Positions 20,551 through 29,999 of a DNA stretch of 64,000 nt are shown here, one piece after another. Both the position numbers and the translations under genes were made by a program. Source of the stretch: Mycolicibacterium peregrinum (GTDB taxonomy: Bacteria > Actinomycetota > Actinomycetes > Mycobacteriales > Mycobacteriaceae); the NCBI RefSeq assembly GCF_001665625.1, contig NZ_LZSY01000005.1:23624-87623 (forward strand), in the 5' to 3' direction. Positions within the stretch are counted from its first letter, which is position 1; each line of letters begins with the position of its first letter. The notes under the pieces were generated by a model. It made no database searches. It worked only from the letters and a program-made list of their open reading frames with translations, and had not been told where the DNA came from.

Positions 20551-21848
20551 CGGGCTTACTTCCGCTGCTCGGTGCCGTGGTGCTGGTCGCGTTCGGCGGC
20601 CTGTTCGCCGCCATCGACGCCGCCCTCTCGACCGTGTCGATCGCGCGCATCGAAGAACTGGTCCGTGAGGAACGTCCGGGTGCGGCCCGGCTCAGCCGGG
20701 TGGTAGCCGAACGGCCTCGCTACATCAATCTCGTTGTACTGCTACGGATCACGTGCGAGATCACCGCGACCGTGCTGTTGGCTTCCTTCCTGGACGGGCA
20801 TCTCGGTGTCGGATGGGGTCTGGTGGCTTCGGCCGCGATCATGGTGGTGACGAGTTTCGTGGCCATCGGCGTCGGCCCGCGCACGGTCGGCAGGCAGAAC
20901 GCCTACTCCATCGCGCTGATGTCGGCCTTGCCGCTCCAGGCGATCTCGGTGCTGCTCACGCCGATCAGCCGCCTTCTGGTGTTGATCGGTAACGCCCTGA
21001 CTCCCGGCCGCGGTTTCCGCAACGGCCCGTTCGCCTCCGAGATCGAGTTGCGCGAAGTCGTCGATCTGGCCCAGCAGCGCGGCGTCGTCGCCGACGAGGA
21101 ACGCCGGATGATCCAGTCGGTGTTCGAACTCGGCGACACCCCGGCCCGTGAGGTCATGGTGCCGCGCACCGAGATGGTGTGGATCGAGAGCGACAAGTCG
21201 GCAGGCCAAGCGACGTCGTTGGCGGTCCGCAGCGGGCATTCCCGCATCCCGGTGATCGGTGAGAACGTCGACGACATCGTCGGCGTCGTCTACCTGAAAG
21301 ACCTTGTCCAGCAGACCTATTACTCGACCAACGGCGGTCGTGACACCAATGTGGCACAAGTGATGCGCCCGGCGGTGTTCGTCCCGGACTCGAAGCCGCT
21401 CGACGAACTGCTCAAGGAGATGCAGCTCGACCGCAACCACATGGCGCTGCTCGTCGACGAGTACGGCGCGATCGCCGGTCTGGTCACCATCGAGGATGTG
21501 CTCGAGGAGATCGTGGGCGAGATCGTCGACGAGTACGACGCCGGCGAGGTCGTTCCGGTGGAGGACCTCGGTGAGCACCGGTACCGCGTGTCGGCGCGGC
21601 TGCCGCTCGAAGACCTCTGCGAGCTCTACGAAATGGAGCCCGACGAGGATCTCGACGTCGACACCGTCGGTGGCCTGGTCGCCTTCGAGCTGGGCCGGGT
21701 GCCGCTGCCCGGCGCCGAAGTCACCTGGGACGGTCTACGGTTGCGCGCCGAGGGCGGTTCCGACCACCGTGGTCGGGTGCGGATCGGCACAGTTCTGGTC
21801 AGCCCAGCTGAATCCGAGAAACAGGAGACCCGAGATAGCCATGAGTGA
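20547..21848 (+). CDS. CNNM/CBS-domain membrane protein (CorC/HlyC family)
   Basis: 433 residues. An N-terminal DUF21 region (about 1-170) has several hydrophobic helices; a CBS pair (about 195-330) contains [15 protein letters not shown] text ([11 protein letters not shown]) and [17 protein letters not shown]; the C-terminal CorC/HlyC domain lies at about 345-425. Members are implicated in Mg2+ or Co2+ transport; the old name haemolysin is misleading. Position matches Rv2366c. GTG start overlaps ybeY by 4 bp; the 3' end overlaps the next gene by 8 bp. Confidence 0.92.
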   Translation: MTGLLPLLGAVVLVAFGGLFAAIDAALSTVSIARIEELVREERPGAARLSRVVAERPRYINLVVLLRITCEITATVLLASFLDGHLGVGWGLVASAAIMVVTSFVAIGVGPRTVGRQNAYSIALMSALPLQAISVLLTPISRLLVLIGNALTPGRGFRNGPFASEIELREVVDLAQQRGVVADEERRMIQSVFELGDTPAREVMVPRTEMVWIESDKSAGQATSLAVRSGHSRIPVIGENVDDIVGVVYLKDLVQQTYYSTNGGRDTNVAQVMRPAVFVPDSKPLDELLKEMQLDRNHMALLVDEYGAIAGLVTIEDVLEEIVGEIVDEYDAGEVVPVEDLGEHRYRVSARLPLEDLCELYEMEPDEDLDVDTVGGLVAFELGRVPLPGAEVTWDGLRLRAEGGSDHRGRVRIGTVLVSPAESEKQETRDSHE

Positions 21849-22158
21849 GCTTGACGCAGAAGACAACAAGCTCGTCGTGCTGGCCCGCGGCGCGATGGGC
21901 CGCGCCGAGGCTCCCACCGGCGCGGCGGTGCGCGACCAGGACGGTCGCACCTACGCCGGCGCCCCGGTGACCCTCGCGGCGCTGCAGTTGACCGCCCTGC
22001 AGGCGGCAGTGGCCGCCGCAGTGTCCAGCGGTGCCACCGGAATCGAGGCCGCGGTGCTGGTCGGCGGCTCCGCCGACGACGCAGGTGTCGCTGCGGTGCG
22101 GGAGCTGTCCGCGAACGCCGCGGTGATCGTCACCGATCGGGCGGGAACGCCGGTATGA
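21841..22158 (+). CDS. Cytidine-deaminase-like protein without catalytic residues
   Basis: 105 residues between the CBS protein and era, positioned like Rv2365c. It resembles the cytidine deaminase fold ([15 protein letters not shown], then an Ala-rich helix [16 protein letters not shown]), but the zinc-binding HAE/CAE and PCxxC motifs are absent and the protein contains no Cys. It is therefore probably not a deaminase; role unknown. ATG start overlaps the previous gene by 8 bp and its stop overlaps era by 4 bp. Confidence 0.82.
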   Translation: MSELDAEDNKLVVLARGAMGRAEAPTGAAVRDQDGRTYAGAPVTLAALQLTALQAAVAAAVSSGATGIEAAVLVGGSADDAGVAAVRELSANAAVIVTDRAGTPV

Positions 22159-23054
22159 GCGAATTCCGTTCCGGCTTCGTCTGTTTCGTCGGCCGGCCCA
22201 ACACCGGCAAGTCGACGCTGACCAATGCGTTGGTGGGCCAGAAGGTCGCGATCACCTCGAACCGGCCGCAGACCACCCGTCACACCATCCGCGGCATCGT
22301 GCACCGCGACGACTTCCAGATCATCCTGGTCGACACCCCCGGTCTGCACCGTCCACGCACCCTGCTCGGGCAACGGCTCAACGACCTGGTCAAGGACACC
22401 TACTCCGAGGTCGACGTGATCGGTCTGTGCATCCCCGCCGATGAGCGCATCGGCCCAGGGGACCGCTGGATCTATCAGCAGATCCGCGCGGTGGCACCGA
22501 GGACCACCCTGATTGCCGTCGTCACCAAGATCGACAAGGTGCCCAAGGATCGCGTCGCCGAACAGCTGATGGCCGTCAGCGAACTCCTGGGACCGGATGC
22601 CGACATCGTGCCGGTCTCGGCCACCGCGGGCGAACAACTCGATGTGCTCACCGATGTCCTCGTCTCCAAACTGCCGCCGGGGCCTGCCTATTACCCCGAC
22701 GGCGAGCTCACCGACGAGCCCGAGGAAGTGTTGATGGCCGAGCTCATCCGCGAGGCAGCACTGGAAGGCGTGCGCGACGAGCTGCCGCACTCGCTGGCTG
22801 TTGTCATCGAGGAGGTCGAAGAGAGAGAAGGCCGTGACGATCTGATCGACGTCCACGCGATCCTGTACGTCGAACGTGACAGCCAGAAGGGCATCGTGAT
22901 CGGCAAGGGCGGGGCGCGGCTGCGCGAAGTCGGCACCGCCGCGCGCACCCAGATCGAAAAGCTGCTCGGCACAAAGGTTTATCTCGACCTGCGGGTCAAG
23001 ATTGCCAAGAACTGGCAGCGCGATCCGAAGCAGCTGGGGCGACTGGGGTTCTGA
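22155..23054 (+). CDS. era: Ribosome-assembly GTPase Era
   Basis: 299 residues, GTP-binding protein that binds the 3' end of 16S rRNA during 30S assembly. G1 GRPNTGKST at 14-22, switch region TTRHTIRG, G3 DTPG, G4 TKID, and a C-terminal KH domain with IVIGKGGARLREVG near 248. Last gene of the phoH-ybeY operon, a sensible partner for YbeY in 16S maturation. Confidence 0.97.
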   Translation: MSEFRSGFVCFVGRPNTGKSTLTNALVGQKVAITSNRPQTTRHTIRGIVHRDDFQIILVDTPGLHRPRTLLGQRLNDLVKDTYSEVDVIGLCIPADERIGPGDRWIYQQIRAVAPRTTLIAVVTKIDKVPKDRVAEQLMAVSELLGPDADIVPVSATAGEQLDVLTDVLVSKLPPGPAYYPDGELTDEPEEVLMAELIREAALEGVRDELPHSLAVVIEEVEEREGRDDLIDVHAILYVERDSQKGIVIGKGGARLREVGTAARTQIEKLLGTKVYLDLRVKIAKNWQRDPKQLGRLGF

Positions 23055-23072
23055 TCGGCTCAGCGGTCGTCG

Positions 23073-23471
23073 CTATCTGCTCGCCAACACGATAACCAGC
23101 ACCATGATCGCGATTCCGGCGAGAGTGATGCCCACAATTGCCAGCCAGGCGATGACCCGTTCCCGTGGATTTCTGCCGAGGCTCCGCATCGAGCGGCCGT
23201 TGAACAGGAACAACAGGCCATCGAGGATCTGCCAGGTCGTGCCGTTGTCACGCTCGGCTGTGGACGGAGGGGCAGCGGGCGACGGGTAGTACGGCGGTTG
23301 CTGCTGCGCGCCGTACGGTTGGTAAGCCTGGTAGGGCTGAGCCGGTGGGTAACCACCGTTGGGCGGGTAAGCGTTGGGCGGGTAGCCATATCCCTGCGGC
23401 CCGGGCGGAGCCGGCGGATAGGGCCCCGGTGCAGGTTGCTGTTGCGGATAGTACGGATCCGGATAGCTCAC
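23073..23471 (-). CDS. Pro/Tyr-rich small membrane protein
   Basis: 132 residues from a GTG at 23471 with a GGGGG-type ribosome site. The first 75 residues are Pro/Tyr/Gln-rich, then a short conserved stretch WQILDGLLFLFNGRSMRSLGRNPRERV and one C-terminal membrane helix. Convergent with era, 18 bp apart. Unknown function. Confidence 0.72.
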   Translation of the reverse strand: MSYPDPYYPQQQPAPGPYPPAPPGPQGYGYPPNAYPPNGGYPPAQPYQAYQPYGAQQQPPYYPSPAAPPSTAERDNGTTWQILDGLLFLFNGRSMRSLGRNPRERVIAWLAIVGITLAGIAIMVLVIVLASR

Positions 23472-23552
23472 TGCGGTTGCCCCCTGCCCACACATTCGAT
23501 CGCCCGGAAAAACGCTACACGACCGATTTCTCACCTCCGGTCAGAAGTTCGC

Positions 23553-25052
23553 CTACCCGTCGAGCGCGTTGATCGCGGCGGCAGCCTGGGATGCATCGGT
23601 CTGCGACGGGGCGGTCCACCAGACTTCAGGTTGCTCGGCGGCCCAGCCGGTGATCGCCTCGAGTTCGGCGGCCAGCGAGATCAGCAACGGCTCACTGTCG
23701 GCCGGCCCCATCAGTTGGATGCCGATCGGCAACCCGTCGGAGGTGAACCCGGCGGGCACGTTGATCGACGGCCAACCCAGCAGGTTCCACGGCCAGGTCA
23801 CCGGGCAGGCGGCGATCGCGGCGCGTTCGGTGGCAGACCACCCGCGGCGGTCGAATTCGTGTGTGAGCGGCGGTGGTTGGGCCGTGGTCGGCGCGATGAT
23901 GACGTCGACGAGGTTGAAGATCCAGGAGATGCGGCGCTGCACGGCGGCCTCGTGTGCCCGGGCCTTGCGCAGCACGTCCTGTGACAGCAGCCGGCCGATC
24001 CTCATGTTGGTGGCGGTGCGCTCGTCATAGACCACGTCGCCCAGGCGGTCGGACCAGTCCAGCAGGCCGGAAGTGGAGCGGGCCAGGAAGTCCCAGGACA
24101 TCCGCAGGCTGTAGTTGGGGTCTTTCTCCTCCACGGTGTGGCCCAGCTGACCGAGGTGATCGGCGGTGGTCTGCAGCGCCGCGCGAATCTCGGGGTGCAG
24201 TGTGGCCCGGAAACCGGTGAACGGGAACTTCGTCGACATCGCGATCCGCAACGGCCCGGGCGCGCGGCCGACGTGTTCTGCGGCCTGTATCGGCGCGGGC
24301 TTGTGCAGATCGCCGTCGGCGTTACCGGATGCGGCGTCGAGCACGAGGGCCGCGTCGGTGACGGTGCGAGCCAGCACCCCGTTGACGGTGATGCCGTTGA
24401 ACGCCTCGGGCAGAGGCCAGGTGGAGATGCGTCCGCGCTGCGGCTTGATGCCGACCAGATGCGTCCACGCGGCGGGGATGCGGACACTGCCCGCGCCGTC
24501 GGATCCGATGGCCGCGGCCACCAGGCCCGCGGCGACGGCCGCGGCGCTGCCGCCGGAGGATCCGCCCGGGCTGTGCTTGCGCGACCACGGGTTACGGGTA
24601 TGGCCGAACCCCGGCCCGCCGGTGAACGGCCACTGTCCGAGCTCGCAGGTATTGGTCTTCCCGACGATCACCGCGCCTGCTGCCTTCAGGCGGCGCACCA
24701 CTTCGGCGTCGTCGGTGGCGACGCGGGTGGAGCCGTCGGTGCCGAACCGGGTGGGCACCCCGGCGACGTCGACGTCGTCCTTGACCGCGATGGGGATTCC
24801 CAACAGCGGGAGTTGTTTGCCGGCTGCCCGAGCCGTGTCGGCCTTGGCGGCGTCGGCCAGCGCCTGCTCGGTCAGCACGACGCGGAATGCGTTGAGGGTG
24901 GACTGGCTCGCGGTGATGGCGTGAAGCGACTCCTGTACCAGTTGCTCAGAAGTGACTGCGCCGCTGGCGAGTTGATAGAGCTGGTTGGTCAGGGTGGGGA
25001 AACGGGTGGGGGGCTTGCGGGAAAAAGGGTCGGAAGTCGCAAATTTGGCCAT
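23553..25052 (-). CDS. amiA2: Amidase AmiA2 (amidase-signature family)
   Basis: 499 residues, hydrolyses amide bonds of unknown natural substrate. The Ser-cisSer-Lys triad is recognisable: Lys in IPIAVKDDV near 87, Ser in GGSSGGSAAA near 164 and Ser in GAGSVRIPAAW near 187. The ATG at 25052 (MAKFATSD) was chosen; the longer upstream frame lies antisense to recO. Divergent from recO across 63 bp, the same arrangement as Rv2363/Rv2362c. Confidence 0.9.
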   Translation of the reverse strand: MAKFATSDPFSRKPPTRFPTLTNQLYQLASGAVTSEQLVQESLHAITASQSTLNAFRVVLTEQALADAAKADTARAAGKQLPLLGIPIAVKDDVDVAGVPTRFGTDGSTRVATDDAEVVRRLKAAGAVIVGKTNTCELGQWPFTGGPGFGHTRNPWSRKHSPGGSSGGSAAAVAAGLVAAAIGSDGAGSVRIPAAWTHLVGIKPQRGRISTWPLPEAFNGITVNGVLARTVTDAALVLDAASGNADGDLHKPAPIQAAEHVGRAPGPLRIAMSTKFPFTGFRATLHPEIRAALQTTADHLGQLGHTVEEKDPNYSLRMSWDFLARSTSGLLDWSDRLGDVVYDERTATNMRIGRLLSQDVLRKARAHEAAVQRRISWIFNLVDVIIAPTTAQPPPLTHEFDRRGWSATERAAIAACPVTWPWNLLGWPSINVPAGFTSDGLPIGIQLMGPADSEPLLISLAAELEAITGWAAEQPEVWWTAPSQTDASQAAAAINALDG

Positions 25053-25115
25053 CACTTTCGAGGATATCGGCGGTGCGTAACGGAACCTGTCCGGCCATGG
25101 TGCGACACTGTCACG

Positions 25116-25958
25116 ATGCGGCTGTACCGGGACCGGGCGGTGGTGCTGCGCCAGCACAAGCTCGGCGAGGCCGACCGGATTGTCACCCTGCTCACCCGCG
25201 ACCATGGTTTGGTGCGCGCGGTGGCCAAGGGTGTTCGGCGTACCCGCAGCAAGTTCGGCGCGCGGCTGGAGCCGTTTGCCCATATCGACGTGCAGCTGCA
25301 TCCGGGGCGCAACCTCGACATCGTCACCCAGGTGCAGGCCATCGACGCGTTCGCCGCCGACATCGTCAGTGACTACGGCCGCTACACCAGTGCGTGCGCG
25401 ATGTTGGAGACCGCCGAGCGGCTGGCCGGGGAGGAGCGGGCACCGATGCCCGACCTGCACCGGCTCACGGTGGCCGCGCTGAGGGCCGTCGCCGACGGCC
25501 GCCGGGCCCGCGAGTTGGTGCTCGACTCCTATCTGCTGCGGGCGATGACGATCGCCGGGTGGGCGCCGGCCCTGACAGAGTGCGCCCGTTGCGCCGCGCC
25601 GGGTCCCCACCGGGCATTTCACGTCGCGGCCGGCGGCAGTGTGTGCGTGCACTGTCGACCCAGCGGATCCAGTACTCCGCCCCAACCCGTGCTGGAACTC
25701 ATGTCGGCGCTGCACGAGGGGGACTGGGAGTACGCCGAGGCGTCCTCATCGACGCATCGCAGCCAGGCCAGCGGGCTGATCGCCGCGCACCTGCAGTGGC
25801 ACCTGGAGCGCCAGTTGCGGACATTGCCTCTGGTCGAACGGGTGTACCGGATCGATCGGACAGTCGCCGAGCAGCGCGCCACGCTGGTCAGGCAGGATAT
25901 GACCCATGGCTTTGAAGCGGGACAAGCAGACCTACCCACAGCTGCCCCCGGCGCCTGA
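25116..25958 (+). CDS. recO: DNA repair protein RecO
   Basis: 280 residues, loads RecA onto SSB-coated DNA in RecFOR repair. N-terminal OB-fold opening [22 protein letters not shown], and a four-Cys zinc site CARC...CVHC at about 157-182. The ATG at 25116 gives the family length. The last 53 bp overlap uppS in another frame. Confidence 0.94.
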   Translation: MRLYRDRAVVLRQHKLGEADRIVTLLTRDHGLVRAVAKGVRRTRSKFGARLEPFAHIDVQLHPGRNLDIVTQVQAIDAFAADIVSDYGRYTSACAMLETAERLAGEERAPMPDLHRLTVAALRAVADGRRARELVLDSYLLRAMTIAGWAPALTECARCAAPGPHRAFHVAAGGSVCVHCRPSGSSTPPQPVLELMSALHEGDWEYAEASSSTHRSQASGLIAAHLQWHLERQLRTLPLVERVYRIDRTVAEQRATLVRQDMTHGFEAGQADLPTAAPGA

Positions 25959-26787
25959 GGACTATCCGGTCTTTCCGGACACCTCGACCTGGCCCGTCGT
26001 CTTCCCCGAGATTCCGGCCGGCACCAACGGCCGCTTCGCCCGCCCGCCCCAACACACGTCCAAAGCCGTCGCGCCTCGCATCCCGGCGGATCAAGTACCC
26101 AATCACGTCGCCGTGGTGATGGACGGCAACGGTCGGTGGGCCACCCAGCGTGGTCTCGGCCGCACCGAGGGCCACAAGATGGGTGAGGCGGTGCTGATCG
26201 ACATCACCTGCGGTGCGATCGAATTGGGCATCAAACACTTGAGCGTCTACGCCTTCTCCACGGAGAACTGGAAGCGCAGCGCCGAAGAGGTCCGGTTCCT
26301 GATGGGGTTCAACCGGGAAGTGGTGCGTCGCCGCCGGGAGAACCTGAACGCCATGGGCGTGAACATGCGCTGGGTGGGGTCGCGGCCCAAGATGTGGCGC
26401 AGCGTCATCAAAGAGTTCGACATCGCCGAGCAGATGACCGTCGGTAATGACGTCATCACGGTCAACTACTGCGTCAACTACGGCGGTCGCACCGAGCTGG
26501 TCGAGGCCGCGCAGGCGCTGGCCACCGAAGCTGCCGAGGGCAAGATCAACCCGGGCCGGATCACCGAGGCTGCCTTCGCCAAGCATCTGCACCGCCCCGA
26601 CATCCCCGACGTAGATCTGTTCATCCGGACGTCGGGGGAGCAGCGGGCCAGCAACTTCCTGCTGTGGCAGTCGGCGTACGCCGAGTTCGTGTTCCAGGAC
26701 AAGCTGTGGCCGGACTACGACCGGCGCGACCTGTGGGCCGCCTGCGAGGAGTACGTGAACCGCAACCGTCGCTTCGGCAGGGCCTGA
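25906..26787 (+). CDS. uppS: Decaprenyl diphosphate synthase UppS
   Basis: 293 residues, long-chain cis-prenyltransferase that makes the C50 carrier lipid for mycobacterial cell-wall synthesis. The catalytic [10 protein letters not shown] is near residue 71, with [15 protein letters not shown] and the C-terminal [16 protein letters not shown] Pro-rich N-terminal extension of about 60 residues is typical of the mycobacterial enzyme. It begins inside recO. Confidence 0.95.
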   Translation: MALKRDKQTYPQLPPAPEDYPVFPDTSTWPVVFPEIPAGTNGRFARPPQHTSKAVAPRIPADQVPNHVAVVMDGNGRWATQRGLGRTEGHKMGEAVLIDITCGAIELGIKHLSVYAFSTENWKRSAEEVRFLMGFNREVVRRRRENLNAMGVNMRWVGSRPKMWRSVIKEFDIAEQMTVGNDVITVNYCVNYGGRTELVEAAQALATEAAEGKINPGRITEAAFAKHLHRPDIPDVDLFIRTSGEQRASNFLLWQSAYAEFVFQDKLWPDYDRRDLWAACEEYVNRNRRFGRA

Positions 26788-26788
26788 C

Positions 26789-27235
26789 ATGCCCGGCCTC
26801 CTGCAGCAGTTGTCCTCGGCGCTCGGCGAGGTGATGTCCGTCGTCGAGGAAGACGACGACGCGCTGACCGTGACGGTCGACGGTTCGGTGGCCTCGGTGC
26901 GGGTGGTAGCCATCGCCGAGGACCTGGAGATGGTCTCGCTGACGCAGCCGTTGGCGTGGGATCTGCCGCTGAACAACAAGATTCGCGAGCGGGTGTCCGA
27001 GCATGCCAGCAAGACCATGCTGGGCACGGTGGTGTTGGTGGAGAAGCTGGTCGACACTCCGACTAACGGCGCGACGCCCAAAGGTGCGGCACGTAAGCGG
27101 CCGGCCAAGAAGGTGGCCGACGTGATGCTGCGCTACAACTTTCCGGCGGCCGGGCTCACCGACGACGCGTTGCGCACCCTGATCCTGATGGTCCTGGCCA
27201 CCGGCGCCGACGTGCGTCGGGACCTGATGTCGTGA
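26789..27235 (+). CDS. Conserved hypothetical protein (Rv2360c-like)
   Basis: 148 residues, starting 1 bp after uppS. The N-terminal half resembles small YbjN/secretion-chaperone-like alpha/beta proteins (VTVDGSVASVRVVAIAEDLEMV); a Lys/Arg-rich linker ARKRPAKKVAD follows, then a compact C-terminal part. No catalytic motif. Probably co-transcribed with uppS; function unknown. Confidence 0.8.
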   Translation: MPGLLQQLSSALGEVMSVVEEDDDALTVTVDGSVASVRVVAIAEDLEMVSLTQPLAWDLPLNNKIRERVSEHASKTMLGTVVLVEKLVDTPTNGATPKGAARKRPAKKVADVMLRYNFPAAGLTDDALRTLILMVLATGADVRRDLMS

Positions 27236-27636
27236 GCCGGCCGGTCAATCGCATCGTCGCGGCCGTGGTGCTCGGTGAGGACGACCGGCTGCTCCTGGTC
27301 CGTAAGCGCGGTACGACGGCATTCATGCAGCCCGGCGGCAAGATCGAGCCGGGGGAGCAGCCGATCGAGGCGTTGGCCCGGGAGGTTCGGGAGGAGCTCG
27401 GCGTCGGTTTTGATGTTCCGGCTGCCGAAGAGCTCGGCCACTTCACCGCACCTGCCGCCAATGAACCCGGCCATGCGGTCGATGCGTGGCTCTACCGGGT
27501 GAGCCTGGACGGCGAGCCTCGGCCGCAGGCCGAGATCGACGAGATGACGTGGATCGACCCCCACGCGCCCGGTGACGTGGAGTTGGCGCCGCTCACCCGC
27601 GATGCCGTGTTCGCGCTGGTTCGCGATCGGGCTTAG
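27232..27636 (+). CDS. Nudix hydrolase
   Basis: 134 residues. The Nudix box is complete: G(5x)E(7x)REVREELGV at GGKIEPGEQPIEALAREVRE near residues 38-60. Substrate cannot be told from sequence. GTG start overlaps the previous stop by 4 bp. Last gene of the recO-uppS group, convergent with zur. Confidence 0.88.
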   Translation: MSRPVNRIVAAVVLGEDDRLLLVRKRGTTAFMQPGGKIEPGEQPIEALAREVREELGVGFDVPAAEELGHFTAPAANEPGHAVDAWLYRVSLDGEPRPQAEIDEMTWIDPHAPGDVELAPLTRDAVFALVRDRA

Positions 27637-27670
27637 TGCCCCTGCGTGAAGCGCCGTGGCGGAAAGCCGG

Positions 27671-28069
27671 TCAGTTGACCCCGTCGCCGCAGCCGCGGCA
27701 CATGCCGAAGATCTCGATCGTGTGGCTGACGTCGGAGAAACCGTGCTCGCGTGCCACGTCGGCGGCCCAGGCCTCGACCTGGCCGCCGGAGATCTCGACG
27801 GTCGCGCCGCAGGCCCGGCACACCAGATGGTGGTGGTGGTCCTCGGAGCAACGCCGGTAGACCGACTCTCCCGTGTCGGTGCGCAACGTGTCGACGTTGC
27901 CGGTGTTGGCCATCGACTGCAGGGTGCGGTACACCGTGGTCAGTCCGATGCCCTGGCCGCGGCGGCGCAGCTCGTCGTGCAGCTCTTGGGCTGAGCGGAA
28001 TCCGTCGGTCTCGTTGAGCAGGTCGGCGATGGCCGCACGCTGCCGGGTGGACCGGACCGCGCCCGTCAC
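27671..28069 (-). CDS. zur: Zinc uptake regulator Zur (FurB)
   Basis: 132 residues, Fur-family repressor of zinc acquisition genes. DNA-binding helix TTVYRTLQSMANTG near 45-58; histidine cluster EDHHHHLVC near 76-84; structural zinc Cys pairs CRACG and CRGCG. GTG start overlaps the smtB stop (GTGA), so smtB-zur is one operon, the known mycobacterial order Rv2358-Rv2359, where SmtB controls zur. Confidence 0.95.
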   Translation of the reverse strand: MTGAVRSTRQRAAIADLLNETDGFRSAQELHDELRRRGQGIGLTTVYRTLQSMANTGNVDTLRTDTGESVYRRCSEDHHHHLVCRACGATVEISGGQVEAWAADVAREHGFSDVSHTIEIFGMCRGCGDGVN

Positions 28070-28434
28070 CGGTGGTCCTCGCCGGCGTGGGCGACGGCGT
28101 CGGCGACGATGTGGGCCAGGTGGTGGTCGACCAGCTGGTAAAGCACTTCACGTCCCGCGCGCTCGCTGGACACCACTCCGGCCTGCTTGAGGATCCGCAG
28201 ATGCTGACTCACCAGCGGCTGCGGCACGTCGAGCGAGTCGACCAGTTCGTGCACACAGCGCGCCGACTGCTGCAGCTGGAGCACGATCGCGATCCGCAAC
28301 GGGGCGGCGAGCGCGCGCAACAGCTCGCCCGCGGTGTCGAGGACCTCGCGCGGGGGCAACTCCGGCGCCGGCGCGGTGCTGTGTCCGCGTGCGTCGTCGT
28401 GTTGATTCGCCGTGAAATTGGAAATCGTTTCCAT
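28066..28434 (-). CDS. smtB: ArsR/SmtB-family zinc-responsive repressor
   Basis: 122 residues with winged helix and recognition segment QPLVSQHLRILKQAGVV. The C-terminal helix HHLAHIVADAVAHAGEDH carries the His/Asp pattern of the zinc site of this group. Known mycobacterial SmtB represses smtB-zur when zinc is low. The ATG overlaps a 15-bp palindrome and faces glyS across a second palindrome. Confidence 0.94.
   Translation of the reverse strand: METISNFTANQHDDARGHSTAPAPELPPREVLDTAGELLRALAAPLRIAIVLQLQQSARCVHELVDSLDVPQPLVSQHLRILKQAGVVSSERAGREVLYQLVDHHLAHIVADAVAHAGEDHR
28419..28433. promoter_or_regulatory. Palindrome resembling a Zur box at the smtB start
   Basis: Perfect 6-bp arms TGGAAA and TTTCCA around TCG, reading TGGAAATCGTTTCCA. 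It matches the mycobacterial Zur core TGAAAATCATTTTCA (from memory) at 12 of 15 positions. It covers the smtB start codon. Confidence 0.45.
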
Positions 28435-28447
28435 TACGGGTCAGGAT

Positions 28448-28467
28448 ACATGCGCGATATTGCATGT
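28448..28467. promoter_or_regulatory. Candidate SmtB operator
   Basis: Inverted repeat ACATGC-N8-GCATGT with an AT-rich centre, 14 bp before smtB and 65 bp before glyS. The size and place fit the ArsR/SmtB type of operator. Confidence 0.6.
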
Positions 28468-28531
28468 CAACCGCTCCGCCGGGCGCGGTGGATTATCGCT
28501 GCCGGCGCGCCGGTCGCTACTCTGATGCACC

Positions 28532-29917
28532 GTGGCATCCATCATCGACACCGTTGCGAACCTGGCGAAACGCCGCGGCCTGGTCTTCCAGTCCGGAGAA
28601 ATCTACGGCGGCACCAAGTCCGCGTGGGATTACGGCCCACTGGGTGTCGAGCTCAAGGAGAACATCAAGCGCCAATGGTGGAAGTCGATGGTCACGGGCC
28701 GCGACGACGTCGTCGGCCTCGACAGCGCGATCATCCTGCCGCGCCAGGTGTGGGTGGCCTCCGGTCACGTCGACGTCTTCAACGACCCGCTGGTGGAGTG
28801 CCTGAACTGTCACAAGCGTCATCGCCAGGACCACATGCAGGAGGCCTACGCGGCCAAGAAGGGTCTCGATGACCCTGACTCTGTCTCCATGGACGAGATC
28901 GTCTGCCCCGACTGCGGCACCAAGGGGCAGTGGACCGAGCCGCGCGACTTCAACATGATGCTCAAGACTTACCTCGGCCCGATCGAGTCGGAGGAGGGTC
29001 TGCACTACCTGCGCCCGGAGACCGCCCAGGGCATCTTCGTCAACTTCGCGAACGTGGTGACCACGGCGCGCAAGAAGCCGCCATTCGGTATCGGCCAGAT
29101 CGGCAAGAGCTTCCGCAACGAGATCACCCCGGGCAACTTCATCTTCCGCACCCGCGAGTTCGAGCAGATGGAGATGGAGTTCTTCGTCGAGCCCTCGACC
29201 GCGCCGGAGTGGCACAAGTACTGGATCGAGACGCGGCTGCAGTGGTACGTCGACCTCGGTATCAATCGGGACAATCTGCGTCTGTACGACCACCCGAAGG
29301 AGAAGTTGTCGCACTACTCCGACGGCACCGTCGACATCGAGTACAAGTTCGGCTTCGCCGGCAACCCGTGGGGTGAGCTGGAGGGCATCGCCAACCGGAC
29401 AAACTTCGACTTGTCCACGCATGCAAAGCATTCCGGTGTCGACCTGTCGTTCTACGACCAGGGCGCCGACACCCGCTACGTGCCGTACGTGATCGAGCCG
29501 GCAGCCGGTCTGACCCGCTCGCTGATGGCGTTTTTGGTCGACTCCTACACCGAAGACGAGGCCCCGAACGCCAAGGGCGGCGTGGACAAGCGCACGGTGC
29601 TCAAGCTCGACCCGCGCCTGGCCCCGGTCAAGGCCGCGGTGCTGCCGTTGTCGCGCAATGCCGACCTGTCACCCAAGGCCCGCGACCTGGCCGCGGAGTT
29701 GCGCCGTAACTGGAACGTCGAATTCGACGACGCCGGTGCGATCGGCCGGCGCTACCGCCGCCAGGATGAGATCGGCACCCCGTATTGCGTGACAGTCGAT
29801 TTCGACACCCTGGAGGACAATGCGGTCACCATCCGTGAGCGCGACGCCATGACCCAGGAGCGCATCGCGCTGGACAAGGTGTCGGATTACCTGGCGGTGC
29901 GGCTCAAGGGCTGCTGA
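28532..29917 (+). CDS. glyS: Glycyl-tRNA synthetase (alpha2 type)
   Basis: 461 residues, charges tRNA-Gly. Class II core: motif 2 region [28 protein letters not shown] text near 190-215, [22 protein letters not shown] as motif 3 region, and a C-terminal anticodon-binding domain. A zinc-ribbon-like insertion has CLNC near 90 and CPDCG near 128. GTG start. Divergent from smtB-zur, so it may share the control region. Confidence 0.96.
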   Translation: MASIIDTVANLAKRRGLVFQSGEIYGGTKSAWDYGPLGVELKENIKRQWWKSMVTGRDDVVGLDSAIILPRQVWVASGHVDVFNDPLVECLNCHKRHRQDHMQEAYAAKKGLDDPDSVSMDEIVCPDCGTKGQWTEPRDFNMMLKTYLGPIESEEGLHYLRPETAQGIFVNFANVVTTARKKPPFGIGQIGKSFRNEITPGNFIFRTREFEQMEMEFFVEPSTAPEWHKYWIETRLQWYVDLGINRDNLRLYDHPKEKLSHYSDGTVDIEYKFGFAGNPWGELEGIANRTNFDLSTHAKHSGVDLSFYDQGADTRYVPYVIEPAAGLTRSLMAFLVDSYTEDEAPNAKGGVDKRTVLKLDPRLAPVKAAVLPLSRNADLSPKARDLAAELRRNWNVEFDDAGAIGRRYRRQDEIGTPYCVTVDFDTLEDNAVTIRERDAMTQERIALDKVSDYLAVRLKGC

Positions 29918-29924
29918 CGCTTTT

Positions 29925-29990
29925 CCGGCGAGCAGACGCTAAGGGACCCCGACACGCCGAGTTTCGGGGACCTGCGCGTCTGCTCGCGGA
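29925..29990. terminator. Convergent nested hairpin, REP-like
   Basis: Perfect 12-bp arms GCGAGCAGACGC (29928-29939) and GCGTCTGCTCGC (29976-29987), inside which CCCCGA (29947) pairs with TCGGGG (29964). It sits exactly between the ends of glyS and the DUF302-like gene and can serve both. The outer arm sequence is one I recall as a recurring mycobacterial intergenic palindrome. Confidence 0.65.
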
Positions 29991-29999
29991 AGAACGCGA

